Part shown: piece after piece, positions 35,234 through 44,390 of the stretch
Position numbering within the stretch: the stretch's first letter is position 1
Layout of the letters: each line of letters begins with the position of its first letter
Assembly (NCBI RefSeq): GCF_003058325.1
Contig: NZ_CP028843.1
Location: 4,829,001 to 4,893,000 of the forward strand
DNA length: 64,000 nt
Direction of reading: 5' to 3'
Origin: Methylobacterium currus
GTDB taxonomy: Bacteria; Pseudomonadota; Alphaproteobacteria; Rhizobiales; Beijerinckiaceae
The notes under the pieces: model-generated
Database searches by the model: none
What the model saw: the letters and a program-made list of their open reading frames with translations, nothing else
Told to the model about the DNA's origin: nothing
Made by a program: the position numbers and the translations under genes

Positions 35234-36109
35234 ATGGACCTCATCCTCCAGCTCCTCTTCACAGGAGTCGGCATCGGCGCCGTCTACGCGCTCGTCGCGC
35301 TCGGCTTCGTGCTGATCTTCCGCGCCACCAACGTGGTGAACTTCGCGCAAGGCGAGTTCTCGATGGTGGCCGCCTTTCTGATGGTGGTCTTCGCCGTCGA
35401 CCTGGAATGGCCGTACTGGCTGTCGTTCCTGCTCGCCATCGGCGGCATGGCGCTGCTCGGCGCGCTGTTCAACCTCGGCGTCTACTATCCGCTGCGCCAC
35501 CGCACCTACCTGCCGGTGATCATCTCGACGATCGGCGCCTCGATCTTCCTCGCCAACACCACCCTCGCCCTCTACGGGCCGCAGCCGCAGGTGCTGCCGC
35601 CGGTCTTCGAGACGCAAGGCTTCCTGGTCGGCCCGGTCTTCCTCGACACCCAGTACCTGCTCATCATCGCCGTGACCGCGGTGCTGGTGGCGTTCCAGTA
35701 CTGGTTCTTCGAGCACACCCTGATCGGCAAGAAGCTGCAGGCGACCTCGCAGGACAAGGAGATGGCGGCGCTGCTGGGCATTCCGGTCGCCGGGATGATC
35801 ATGCTGACCTTCGTGTACAGCGCGGTCCTGGGCGGCATCGCCGGCATCCTGGTGGCGCCGGTGCTGTTCGTGTCGATCCAGATGGGAGCCACCATCGCGC
35901 TCAAGGCCTTCGCGGCCACCATCATCGGCGGCTTCGGCGACGTGACGGGGGCGATCATCGGCGGGCTGGCGCTCGGCATCATCGAGACCTTCGGCGCCGC
36001 CTACATCTCGGTGCCCTACAAGGACGCCTTCGCCTTCATCGTCCTCGTCGCCTTCCTGGCCTTCCGCCCGCAGGGCATCTTCGGTGAACGCATCGCGGAG
36101 AAAGCATGA
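35234..36109 (+). CDS. Liv-type ABC transporter permease (LivH, second system)
   Basis: A 291-aa inner membrane permease. FTGVGIGAVYALVALGFVLI and FRATNVVNFAQGEFSMVAAF are the standard LivH opening, and DKEMAALLGIPVAGMIM holds the ATPase-contact loop. It overlaps the next gene by 4 bases (ATGA). Confidence 0.95.
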   Translation: MDLILQLLFTGVGIGAVYALVALGFVLIFRATNVVNFAQGEFSMVAAFLMVVFAVDLEWPYWLSFLLAIGGMALLGALFNLGVYYPLRHRTYLPVIISTIGASIFLANTTLALYGPQPQVLPPVFETQGFLVGPVFLDTQYLLIIAVTAVLVAFQYWFFEHTLIGKKLQATSQDKEMAALLGIPVAGMIMLTFVYSAVLGGIAGILVAPVLFVSIQMGATIALKAFAATIIGGFGDVTGAIIGGLALGIIETFGAAYISVPYKDAFAFIVLVAFLAFRPQGIFGERIAEKA

Positions 36110-37935
36110 CCGGCTCCCCTCGCCCCGTCGCGGCGGCCCCGGCGTCCGTCGCTCCCGCCCGCCGCTTTCCCGTCGGCAGCCTCGCCTACGCGGCTTTGGT
36201 CGCGGCCGCGGTGTTCCTCGCCGCCACGACCCCGTTCAGCGGCTACGTGCTCAACATCCTGATGCAGGCCGCGACCTACGCCATCGCGGTCATCGGGCTC
36301 ACCGTCGTGCTCGGCCTGTGCGGGCAGATCAACCTCGCCCAGGCCGCCTTCTTCGGCATCGGTGCCTACGCGGTCGGCCTCGGCACCGTCGATCTCGGGC
36401 TCAGCTTCTGGCTCTGCCTGCCGATCGGCCTCGTGCTCGCCCTCATCCTCGGTGCGGGCTTGGGCGCCTCGACGCTGCGTCTCGGCGGCCACTACCTCGC
36501 GATGGTGACGATCTCGTTCCAGCAGATCCTGACGCTGATCATGATCAACTGGATTCCGGTCACCCACGGGCCGGACGGCGTGCCGAACATCAAGCGCCCC
36601 GGGCTCTTCACCGATGGCCAGAGCTACCTCGCGCTCTGCGTCCTCGTCCTGGGGGCGGTCGCCTACGCGATCTGGCGGATGCCCAAGACCCGGCTCGGCC
36701 GCGCCATGCGGGCGGTGCGCGACAACGAGCTGGCGGCGGGCGTCACCGGCATCGACATCTACCGCACCAAGGTGGCGGCCTTCGCCATCGGCGCCCTGCT
36801 CGCAGGCCTCGGCGGCGGGCTGTTTGCCGGCAGCTTCACCTATATCAGCCCGGACCAGTTCTCCTTCGCCGAGTCGGTGGTGTTCCTCACCATGGCGCTC
36901 CTCGGCGGCGTCGGCTCGCCGGTCGGCGCGGTGATCGGCACCGGGCTCCTGATCCTGATTCCCGAATGGCTGCGGTTCCTGAAGGAGATCCCGGGCCTGT
37001 ACCTGGCGATCTACGGCCTCGCCGTCATCCTGATCGTGGTGTTCATGCCGGAGGGCATCTGGGGCTTCCTCGGCGACCAGGTGAAGCGCCTGCGGCCGCG
37101 CAAAGGCACCCCGCCCCGGGCCCAGGAGCTGACGCTGACGCAGGATGCGGCCTCCGCCGCCCCCGTGCTCGAGGTCGAGGGCCTGTCGAAGCATTTCGGC
37201 GGCCTGAAGGCCGTGGACGAGGTCAGCTTCACGGTCGCCCGCGGCGGCATCCACGCCCTGATCGGCCCGAACGGATCGGGCAAGACCACGACCCTCAACG
37301 TGCTGTCGGGCCTCTACACCCCGACCGGCGGGAGGGTGCGCCTCAACGGCCAGGACATCACCCGCTTCGCGCCGCACCAGCGCGCGGCGGCCGGGCTCGG
37401 GCGGACGTTCCAGAACATCCGCCTGTTCCGCTCGATGAGCGCGCTCGAGAACGTGGTGATCGGCGCCGAGCGGCCGGGCAACGGCATCGTCGCCCATGAC
37501 CGCGCCTCCCTCGAAGCCCGGGCGCGGGCGGCGCTTGCCTTCGTCGGGCTGGAGGCCCGGGCGGACGAGCCAATCTCATCGTTCTCCTACGGCCACCAGC
37601 GCCTGGTCGAGATCGCGCGGGCGCTCGCCGGCAACCCGGTGCTGCTCCTCCTCGACGAGCCGGCCGCGGGCCTCAACTCGACCGAGAAGAACGCGCTCAC
37701 CGTGCTGCTGCGCCGGATGGCCGCCAAGGGCCTGACCATCCTCATCATCGACCACGACATGACGCTGGTGAGCGACGTGGCGAGCCACATCACGGTGCTG
37801 AATTTCGGCCGGCGCATCGCCGACGGGGTCACCGCCACGGTGTTGCGCGAGCCCGCCGTGATCGAGGCCTATCTGGGCCAGGAAGCCACGGAGGGGCCCG
37901 GCGTCGGCCTCAAGACCGACCTCGCCCCGGCCTGA
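36106..37935 (+). CDS. LivM-LivG fusion: permease with ATPase domain (second system)
   Basis: A 609-aa fusion. The LivM permease covers about 1-325 (AVIGLTVVLGLCGQINLAQA, AFFGIGAYAVG) and the LivG ATPase about 345-590, with Walker A GPNGSGKT, FQNIRLFRSMSALENV after the Q-loop, signature FSYGHQ and Walker B LLLLDEP. This two-part fusion is common, unlike the three-part version at 26164. The separate LivF follows after 14 bp. Confidence 0.95.
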   Translation: MTGSPRPVAAAPASVAPARRFPVGSLAYAALVAAAVFLAATTPFSGYVLNILMQAATYAIAVIGLTVVLGLCGQINLAQAAFFGIGAYAVGLGTVDLGLSFWLCLPIGLVLALILGAGLGASTLRLGGHYLAMVTISFQQILTLIMINWIPVTHGPDGVPNIKRPGLFTDGQSYLALCVLVLGAVAYAIWRMPKTRLGRAMRAVRDNELAAGVTGIDIYRTKVAAFAIGALLAGLGGGLFAGSFTYISPDQFSFAESVVFLTMALLGGVGSPVGAVIGTGLLILIPEWLRFLKEIPGLYLAIYGLAVILIVVFMPEGIWGFLGDQVKRLRPRKGTPPRAQELTLTQDAASAAPVLEVEGLSKHFGGLKAVDEVSFTVARGGIHALIGPNGSGKTTTLNVLSGLYTPTGGRVRLNGQDITRFAPHQRAAAGLGRTFQNIRLFRSMSALENVVIGAERPGNGIVAHDRASLEARARAALAFVGLEARADEPISSFSYGHQRLVEIARALAGNPVLLLLDEPAAGLNSTEKNALTVLLRRMAAKGLTILIIDHDMTLVSDVASHITVLNFGRRIADGVTATVLREPAVIEAYLGQEATEGPGVGLKTDLAPA

Positions 37936-37949
37936 GCAGGAGACACACG

Positions 37950-38693
37950 ATGGCACTCCTGGAAATCCGCGACCTGACCGTGCGCTACGGCGAGATCGAG
38001 GCCGTGCGCGGCATCTCGTTCTCGGTCGAGGCCGGCGAGGTCGTGACCCTGCTCGGCTCGAACGGGGCCGGCAAGTCGACGACGCTCAAGACCATCTCGG
38101 GGCTGGTGAAGCCGGCCGGCGGCGAGGTGCTGTTCGAGGGCCAGTCCCTCCTCGGCCTCAAGCCCGAGGAGATCGTGCGCCGCGGCGTGGCGCACGTGCC
38201 GGAGGGGCGCCGGGTCTTCCCGGGCCTCACGGTGCGCGAGAACATCATGCTCGGCGCCTCGAACCGGAAAGGACTCTCGTCGCGCCAGATCCGCGACGAG
38301 GCGGAGAGCATGTTCGAGCTCTTCCCCGACATCCGGCGCTTCGGCGACGCGCTCGGCTGGACGCTCTCGGGCGGCCAGCTCCAGATGGTGGCGCTCGCCC
38401 GCGGGCTGATGGCGAAGCCGCGCATCCTCCTGCTCGACGAGCCGTCGCTCGGCCTCGCCCCGGTGATCGTGCAGGCGGTGTTCGCGATCATCGCCGAGGT
38501 GCGCCGCCGCGGCACCACCGTGCTCCTCGTCGAGCAGAACGCCCGCATGGGCCTCTCGGTCGCCGATCGCGGCTACGTGCTGGAGACCGGGAAGCTCGTG
38601 CTCAGCGGCGAGCCGCAGGCGCTCTGGGCCAATGACGACATCCGGGCGGTGTATCTCGGCGGGCGGGCCAAGGCGGAGGCACTGGCGCACTGA
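37950..38693 (+). CDS. Liv-type ABC transporter ATP-binding protein (LivF, second system)
   Basis: A 247-aa ATPase: Walker A GSNGAGKS near 36-43, Q-loop region GVAHVPEGRRVFPGLTVREN, signature LSGGQ near 137-141, Walker B ILLLDEPSLGLAP, and the switch VEQNARM. Last gene of the second importer. A family 2 hairpin lies 29 bp downstream. Confidence 0.95.
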   Translation: MALLEIRDLTVRYGEIEAVRGISFSVEAGEVVTLLGSNGAGKSTTLKTISGLVKPAGGEVLFEGQSLLGLKPEEIVRRGVAHVPEGRRVFPGLTVRENIMLGASNRKGLSSRQIRDEAESMFELFPDIRRFGDALGWTLSGGQLQMVALARGLMAKPRILLLDEPSLGLAPVIVQAVFAIIAEVRRRGTTVLLVEQNARMGLSVADRGYVLETGKLVLSGEPQALWANDDIRAVYLGGRAKAEALAH

Positions 38694-38721
38694 TCCTGGT
38701 CGGTGAAGGACATGGCGCGCC

Positions 38722-38747
38722 TCCCCTCTCCCGTGCGGGAGAGGGGA
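38722..38747. repeat. intergenic hairpin, family 2, after the second Liv operon
   Basis: TCCCCTCTCCC and GGGAGAGGGGA form a perfect 11-bp stem with loop GTGC, followed by TCCCGCGC. Closely related to 25184-25209. Confidence 0.75.
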
Positions 38748-38932
38748 TCCCGCGCTGTGCCGTTCCTGGGATGTTCGTGCGGAATCCGCGTCCGCCGCGC
38801 CCGCCAGTCCAACCAAGCGATGACGATCACTCGGGAGGCCCGCACAAGTCTCCGGCGTGACCGACGAAATCCATGATGGCTCGACGGTCGCCGCCGGCCG
38901 TATGATGGGCCTCAATCAGTAAGGTCCCACCC

Positions 38933-40486
38933 ATGTCCACCCCCACGCCCCTCCACCCCACCAGCCCCCGCACCGTCCGCCTCAGCCCCGAGGACAACGT
39001 CGTGGTGGCGGTGGACCCGATCGTGCCCGGCGCCACCGTCGAGGGCGTGACGGCCTCGGCGCGCGTGCCCCGGGGCCACAAATTCGCGGTGGTGACGATT
39101 CCCGAAGGTGCGCCGATCCGGAAGTTCGGCCAGATCATCGGCTTCGCCAGCCGCGCCATCGCCCCGGGCGAGTGGGTGCACGAGCACAATGTCGGCCTCG
39201 GCGAGGACAAGGGCGACTTCGCCCGCGACTACCGCTTCTGCGAGGAGGCGAAGCCCGTCGCGATGGTGCCTGAGACCCAGCGCGCCACCTTCGAGGGCTA
39301 TCGCCGGGCGGACGGCCGGGTCGGCACCCGCAACTATGTCGGCGTGCTCACCTCGGTGAACTGCTCGGCCACCGTCGCCCGCTTCATCGCCGAGGAGGCG
39401 CGCCGCTCAGGCCTCCTCGACGAGTTCCCGGGCATCGACGGCATCATCCCCCTCACCCACGGCACCGGCTGCGGCTACGACATCCAGGGCGAGGGCGCCG
39501 ACATCCTCAAGCGCACCCTCTGGGGCTACGCCGCCAACCCGAACATGGGCGGCGTCATCATGGTGGGCCTCGGCTGCGAGGGCCTGCAGATCGACCGCTG
39601 GAAGCGCGCCTACGGCATCGAGGAGAGCGAGACCTTCCGCAGCTTCACCATCCAGGATACCGGCGGCACGCGGCGCACGATCGAGGCCGGCGTCGCGGCG
39701 CTCCGCGAGATGCTGCCGGCCGTCGCCAAGGCGAAGCGCGAGACCGTGCCCGCCTCCGAGCTGATGCTGGCGCTGCAATGCGGCGGCTCGGACGGGTATT
39801 CGGGCATCACCGCCAACCCGGCGCTCGGCGCCGCGGTCGACCGGCTGGTCTCTGAGGGCGGCACCGCGATCCTGTCCGAGACGCCGGAGATCTACGGCGC
39901 CGAGCACCTGCTGACCGCCCGGGCCGCGACCCCGGAGATCGGCCACAAGCTCGTCGAGATGATCCACTGGTGGGAGGCCTATACCGCCCGCAACGGCGGC
40001 GAGATGAACAACAACCCCTCCCCCGGCAACAAGGCCGGCGGCCTCACCACCATCCTGGAGAAGTCGCTCGGCGCCACCGCCAAGGGCGGCACCACGACGC
40101 TGCAAGGCGTCTACCGCTACGCCGAGCCGGTGACGGCCAAGGGCTTCGTCTACATGGACACGCCCGGCTTCGATCCCGTGGCGGCCACCGGCCAGGTCGC
40201 AGGCGGCGCCAACGTGCTCTGCTTCACCACCGGCCGCGGCTCGGCCTACGGCTGCAAGCCGACCCCGTCGATCAAGCTCGCCACCAACAGCGAGATGTAC
40301 CGGCGGATGCAGGACGACATGGACATCGATTGCGGCGACGTGCTCGACGGCGTCTCGATCGAGGAGAAGGGCCGCCAGATCTTCGAGACCATCCTGCGTG
40401 TCGCCTCCGGCGAGCGCACCAAGTCCGAGGGCTTCGGCTACGGCGATGCGGAATTCGTGCCCTGGCAGATCGGCGCGGTGATGTAG
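38933..40486 (+). CDS. UxaA family altronate/galactarate-type dehydratase
   Basis: A 517-aa iron-dependent sugar-acid dehydratase. An N-terminal SAF domain (about 15-100, ending in EWVHEHNVG) is fused to the catalytic region: GYRRADGRVGTRNYVGVLTS, THGTGCGYDIQGEG, GLGCEGLQ, LQCGGSDGYSGITANPALG, NNNPSPGNKAGGLTTI. These match altronate hydrolase and galactarate dehydratase, which remove water to give 2-keto-3-deoxy acids. Which sugar acid cannot be read. It follows the Liv operon and precedes an MHS permease. Confidence 0.92.
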   Translation: MSTPTPLHPTSPRTVRLSPEDNVVVAVDPIVPGATVEGVTASARVPRGHKFAVVTIPEGAPIRKFGQIIGFASRAIAPGEWVHEHNVGLGEDKGDFARDYRFCEEAKPVAMVPETQRATFEGYRRADGRVGTRNYVGVLTSVNCSATVARFIAEEARRSGLLDEFPGIDGIIPLTHGTGCGYDIQGEGADILKRTLWGYAANPNMGGVIMVGLGCEGLQIDRWKRAYGIEESETFRSFTIQDTGGTRRTIEAGVAALREMLPAVAKAKRETVPASELMLALQCGGSDGYSGITANPALGAAVDRLVSEGGTAILSETPEIYGAEHLLTARAATPEIGHKLVEMIHWWEAYTARNGGEMNNNPSPGNKAGGLTTILEKSLGATAKGGTTTLQGVYRYAEPVTAKGFVYMDTPGFDPVAATGQVAGGANVLCFTTGRGSAYGCKPTPSIKLATNSEMYRRMQDDMDIDCGDVLDGVSIEEKGRQIFETILRVASGERTKSEGFGYGDAEFVPWQIGAVM

Positions 40487-40570
40487 CCACCACGATGTAG
40501 CGAAGCGGACCGAACCGCTTTATGGGGCGCTCCGGGGCACAAGAACGATAAGGCCCCGGAGGACACCACG

Positions 40571-41869
40571 ATGACACCTGACGTGAGCAGCGGGAGCGAT
40601 CTCACCCGCCGCCAGTGGAAGATGACGCTGCTCGCGAGCCTGGGCGGCGGTCTCGAATATTACGACTTCATCGTCTACGGGATCTTCGCCAAGGACATCG
40701 CCGCCGCCTTCTTCCCGGCGAGCGATCCCGTCGCGGCCCTGACCCTGTCGCTGGCGGTGTTCGCGGTCGGCTACCTCGCCCGGCCCCTCGGCGGCCTGGT
40801 GCTCAGCCATTTCGGCGACCGCTACGGCCGCAAGACCGTGTTCGTGGTCACTGTCTTCACCATGTCGGCCTGCACGCTCGGCATGGGCCTCGTTCCGGCT
40901 TACGCCACGTGGGGCGTCTGGGCGACGCTCCTCCTCGTCACCTTGCGCTTCGTGCAGGGGCTCTGCATCGGCGGCGAATTGCCCGGCGCCATCACATTCG
41001 TGGTCGAGACTGCCTCGCGCCGGCCGGGGCTGGCCTGCGGCATCGTCTTCTGCCTGGTCAATGGCGGCGTTCTGCTCGCGGCCCTCGTCAACCTCGTCCT
41101 GCAATCCTGGCTGCCCCCCTCGGCCATGGCCGAGTATGGCTGGCGCATCGCCTTCCTGTTCGGCGGAGTCGTCGGGCTCGTCAGCTTCGTGCTGCGGCGC
41201 TCGCTGGAGGAGACGCCCGAATTCCTGCGCCTCCAGCACCGCGCCGCCCGCCGGCCGATCGGCGAGGTTCTTCGCGATCATCGCGGCCCGGTGCTGCTCG
41301 GCATCGGCGTCGTGGCGCTCACCGCCGGCTTCAACGGCATCCTGTTCGCCCACATGCCGGCCTACCTGATCCAGGTGCTGAAGTATCCGCCCCGCGAGGT
41401 GGCGCTGGCGATGAACGTGGCGCTCTTCGCCATGTCGGCCTCGCTGCTCTTCGCCTCCTTCTTCGCCGACCGGGTGCCGCCGCGCCGCCTGATGCAGGCC
41501 TCGGCCCTCATCGTCCTGATCGGGGTGATCCCCGTCTACCAGGTGCTGGCGCGGGGCGGCGCGAACCTGTTCGTGGTGCTGCCGCTCCTCACCATGGCGG
41601 TCGCCGGGGCCAATGGCAGCTTCGCCTTCCTGCTCGCCGGGCTCTTCCCGACCCGGGTGCGGTTCAGCGGCGTCGCGCTCTCGCTCAATATCGGCTTCAC
41701 GCTGCTCAGCGGCCTCGGGCCGCTCGCCGCCAATGCGCTGATCGGCGCCACCGGCTGGGCGGCGGCGCCGGGCCTCATCATCGCGGCCTCGGCGCTGATC
41801 GGGCTCGTGGTCGCGAGCCGGCTCTCCGACCGGCCGGTGACCCTGGCCGAGGCGGTGCCGGCCTCTTAG
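40571..41869 (+). CDS. MFS transporter, metabolite:H+ symporter (MHS) type
   Basis: A 432-aa twelve-helix MFS permease. LGGGLEYYDFIVYGIFAKDI near 25-44 and the loop motif GDRYGRKTVF near 85-94 are typical of the MHS/ProP-KgtP branch, which takes up organic acids with protons. It starts 84 bp after the UxaA-type gene on the same strand. Likely imports a sugar acid or dicarboxylate; no residue fixes this. Confidence 0.92.
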   Translation: MTPDVSSGSDLTRRQWKMTLLASLGGGLEYYDFIVYGIFAKDIAAAFFPASDPVAALTLSLAVFAVGYLARPLGGLVLSHFGDRYGRKTVFVVTVFTMSACTLGMGLVPAYATWGVWATLLLVTLRFVQGLCIGGELPGAITFVVETASRRPGLACGIVFCLVNGGVLLAALVNLVLQSWLPPSAMAEYGWRIAFLFGGVVGLVSFVLRRSLEETPEFLRLQHRAARRPIGEVLRDHRGPVLLGIGVVALTAGFNGILFAHMPAYLIQVLKYPPREVALAMNVALFAMSASLLFASFFADRVPPRRLMQASALIVLIGVIPVYQVLARGGANLFVVLPLLTMAVAGANGSFAFLLAGLFPTRVRFSGVALSLNIGFTLLSGLGPLAANALIGATGWAAAPGLIIAASALIGLVVASRLSDRPVTLAEAVPAS

Positions 41870-41909
41870 CTGAACCGGCGAACCGCCCGGGCACCGGGCG
41901 GTCCGGCCC

Positions 41910-42662
41910 TCAAGGAGCGTCCGGAGCCCGGCGAGCGATCCAGGCGCCCCAGAACAGGCTGGAGAAGAACCGCAGCGGCGGTCCGAAGCCGCCCTCGCGC
42001 AGCAGGTCGGCCACCGCCTGCTCCGAAGGCGGCGGGTCCGCCCCCTGCAGGATCTTGGCCCGCTTGGCCTCGACCTCGTCGGGCCCGGCGCCCTGCTGGC
42101 GCCAGCGCTCGCCCCAGGCGGCGAGGAGCAGCGGCTGGTTCGCGTAAGCCTGATGGTTGCCGGCGAGGATCAGCGGCGCATCCGGCGCCAGGCGCCGGGC
42201 GATGTCCCGCAGGATCGCCCGCTTGGCCTCGTCGCCGGCCAAGTGGTGGAGGACGCCGATCAGGGTGGCGGCGTCGAAGGCCTCGTCCTCCGGCAGGTCG
42301 GCGACGGTGCCGCGCAGAACCTCCGTCCGCTCGTCGAGGTCCTTCTCCTTCAGGCGTGCGACCGCGAGCGCCAGCATCGGCTCGGACGGATCGACCGCGG
42401 TGAAGCGCCATCGCGGCTCCAGGGCCGCCGCGGTGACGATCTCCCGGGCGCCGCCGCCGGCGCCGGCCACCAGGATCCGCGCCGCGCGGCCCGGTCCGAG
42501 GGCCGCGGCCAGCATGCAGGCGGCGAGCTCGTGGCAGGCCTCGTAGCCGGCGAGCGCGATGCGGCTCTGCTGCTCGTATTCCCCGGCGCGGGAGGCGTCG
42601 AATTTCCGGGCGGGGTCTTGCGGGGCAGGGTCTTGCGGGGCGGCGTCTTGCGGGGCAGTCAC
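41910..42662 (-). CDS. class I SAM-dependent methyltransferase
   Basis: A 250-aa methyltransferase. After a low-complexity N terminus with QDPAP-type repeats (about 4-17) come the SAM motif ILVAGAGGGAREIV near 65-78, FTAVDPSEPML (acidic residue for ribose), and FDAATLIGVLHHL (motif IV). GTG 42662 is chosen as the start just before the repeat; a longer frame upstream has the look of non-coding sequence. The substrate is unknown. It faces the MFS gene and follows the GNAT gene. Confidence 0.85.
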   Translation of the reverse strand: MTAPQDAAPQDPAPQDPARKFDASRAGEYEQQSRIALAGYEACHELAACMLAAALGPGRAARILVAGAGGGAREIVTAAALEPRWRFTAVDPSEPMLALAVARLKEKDLDERTEVLRGTVADLPEDEAFDAATLIGVLHHLAGDEAKRAILRDIARRLAPDAPLILAGNHQAYANQPLLLAAWGERWRQQGAGPDEVEAKRAKILQGADPPPSEQAVADLLREGGFGPPLRFFSSLFWGAWIARRAPDAP

Positions 42663-42792
42663 GAGTTGGGCTCCGGTCGCGGAACGGGCGGCGAGTTGGA
42701 CCCGATCGGTGCCGGGGCGCAAGCCGGCGCGACCCGTCGCGCGGCGGGGGCGCAGCGCGGTCGATGCGAGCCTGCGGTGGCTGGACGGCGCG

Positions 42793-43317
42793 CTATGTCC
42801 GTCGGGCGAGACTCTGGCCGTAGACGTCCACCCCATCGGGCTCGAACGGGGCAGGCAGGGAGCCCGGCCCGATCCGCGTCGATCCCAATCGCGTCGCTAC
42901 GGCGATCGATGCCGTGTTGGCCGGATCGATGATGCGGACGACCTTTCGCCATCCGAGACGGTCGAACGTCCAGTCGAGGCAGGCCCGTGCCGCTTCCGTC
43001 GCGTAGCCCTTGCCCCACGAGGCGCGGGCCAGGGACCAGCCTATCTCCCGCCCCGGCCAGCCCTCGGGTTGCCACGGCCCGGCACGGCCGACCCAAAGGC
43101 CCGATGCCTTTTCGATGATCGAGAAATTCCCGAACCCTTGCAGGGTCCAGGCGCCGCAATGGGTCGCGAGGCTGCGCCACGCGACCGGTCGCGGCTTCGG
43201 TCCGCCGAGAAAGCAATTGGCCTCGGCGTCGCCCATCATCGCGAGCCACGGTTCGAGGTCGTCGGCTGACGGGGGACGAAGGATGAGGCGGGGTGTCTCC
43301 AGGGTCGGGCCGAGCAT
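42793..43317 (-). CDS. GNAT family N-acetyltransferase (RimJ/RimL-like)
   Basis: A 174-aa acetyltransferase. It opens LETPRLILRPPSADDLEPWL, typical of the RimL-like branch, and has EIGWSLARASWGKGYATEA near 107-125 holding the acetyl-CoA loop (WGKGYATEA), then NTASIAVATRLG. ATG 43317 is the first start that keeps the conserved opening. The acceptor may be a ribosomal protein or a small amine; it is not readable. Confidence 0.9.
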   Translation of the reverse strand: MLGPTLETPRLILRPPSADDLEPWLAMMGDAEANCFLGGPKPRPVAWRSLATHCGAWTLQGFGNFSIIEKASGLWVGRAGPWQPEGWPGREIGWSLARASWGKGYATEAARACLDWTFDRLGWRKVVRIIDPANTASIAVATRLGSTRIGPGSLPAPFEPDGVDVYGQSLARRT

Positions 43318-43488
43318 CAGCGACACCAAGATTGTCGGGGTCGGGGACCAGCGGCTCCATGGCCGCCGGCGGTCCGCCGACGCCCGAGCTGAGTCGATTG
43401 GGAGAATACCTTTCCGGTTGCCGCTCGCGCCATACGGGCCAGGGACCTGCGGCATGCTCGCGGTCTGCGGCCCGACGCGCAAGTCGCG

Positions 43489-44301
43489 TCAGGGCCTGCG
43501 GCTCGCGAAGTAGCGGCCGGGCGGCTCGCCGAAGGCACGCTTGAAACTCGCGATGAAGTTGCTCGGATGGGCATAGCCCAATGCGTCGGAGACCTCCGTC
43601 ACCGACACGCCGTGGGCGAGCCGCTCCAGGGCGTGGACGAGGCCGGCCTGCTGGCGCCAGCGACCGAAGCTCATGCCGGTTTCGGCCTGGAAGAGACGCC
43701 GCGCCGTGCGCTCCGAGAGCCCCGCGCCCCCCGCCATGGTCGCCAGCGGGTGGCGCGCGCCGGGCGCACGGAGCACGATGGCGACGATCCGCAGCAGGCG
43801 CGGATCGCGCGGCATCGGCAGGTGCAGCGCTTCCTCCGGCGCACGGCGCACCTCGTCGAGGAGCACGGCGGCGATCCGCACCTGCTCGGCGCTGAGATGC
43901 GCCGGGTCGACCCAGGCGGCGGCGCGCTGCACCAGCGCCCGCATCACGCCGTCGACCGCCATGATGCGGGGTCGGGCGGACAAGGCGGCGCAGGCCCCGG
44001 GCGCGATCAGGACGCTCCAGCCGGCGGTGACACCGCTCACGCTGACCCAGTGCGCCTCACCCGGCGGCAGCCACCCGGCCCGGCCCGGCGGCAGCAGCCA
44101 CGATCCGGCCTGCGTGCGCACGTGGACCAGCCCGTTCTCGACGCACAGGATCTGGCCACGCACGTGCCGGTGCCAGTCGAATTCCTGCGTCCCGAGGCGG
44201 AACTCGCTGTCCGCATCATCGCTCGCCCAAAGCGCCACGAGATCGGGCCCGTCGGGGCACTCGCTCCAATCCAATGCGCGGCGCGGGTCGGGATTGGCCA
44301 T
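43489..44301 (-). CDS. AraC family transcriptional regulator
   Basis: A 270-aa regulator with a cupin-like N-terminal sensor (FDWHRHVRGQILCVENGLVH, WLLPPGRAGWLPPGEAHWV) and a C-terminal double HTH (LATMAGGAGLSERTARRLFQ, VTEVSDALGYAHPSNFIASF). It is transcribed away from the FAD-monooxygenase gene, whose start is 89 bp away, and probably controls it. Confidence 0.92.
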   Translation of the reverse strand: MANPDPRRALDWSECPDGPDLVALWASDDADSEFRLGTQEFDWHRHVRGQILCVENGLVHVRTQAGSWLLPPGRAGWLPPGEAHWVSVSGVTAGWSVLIAPGACAALSARPRIMAVDGVMRALVQRAAAWVDPAHLSAEQVRIAAVLLDEVRRAPEEALHLPMPRDPRLLRIVAIVLRAPGARHPLATMAGGAGLSERTARRLFQAETGMSFGRWRQQAGLVHALERLAHGVSVTEVSDALGYAHPSNFIASFKRAFGEPPGRYFASRRP

Positions 44302-44390
44302 CCCTCACTATTTATCGACCAGATGCGGTTACCGCCATGTTCGCCGTTCTTGCCAGGATCGCCGTCGACCACGAGCGGGCGGGCAATGGA

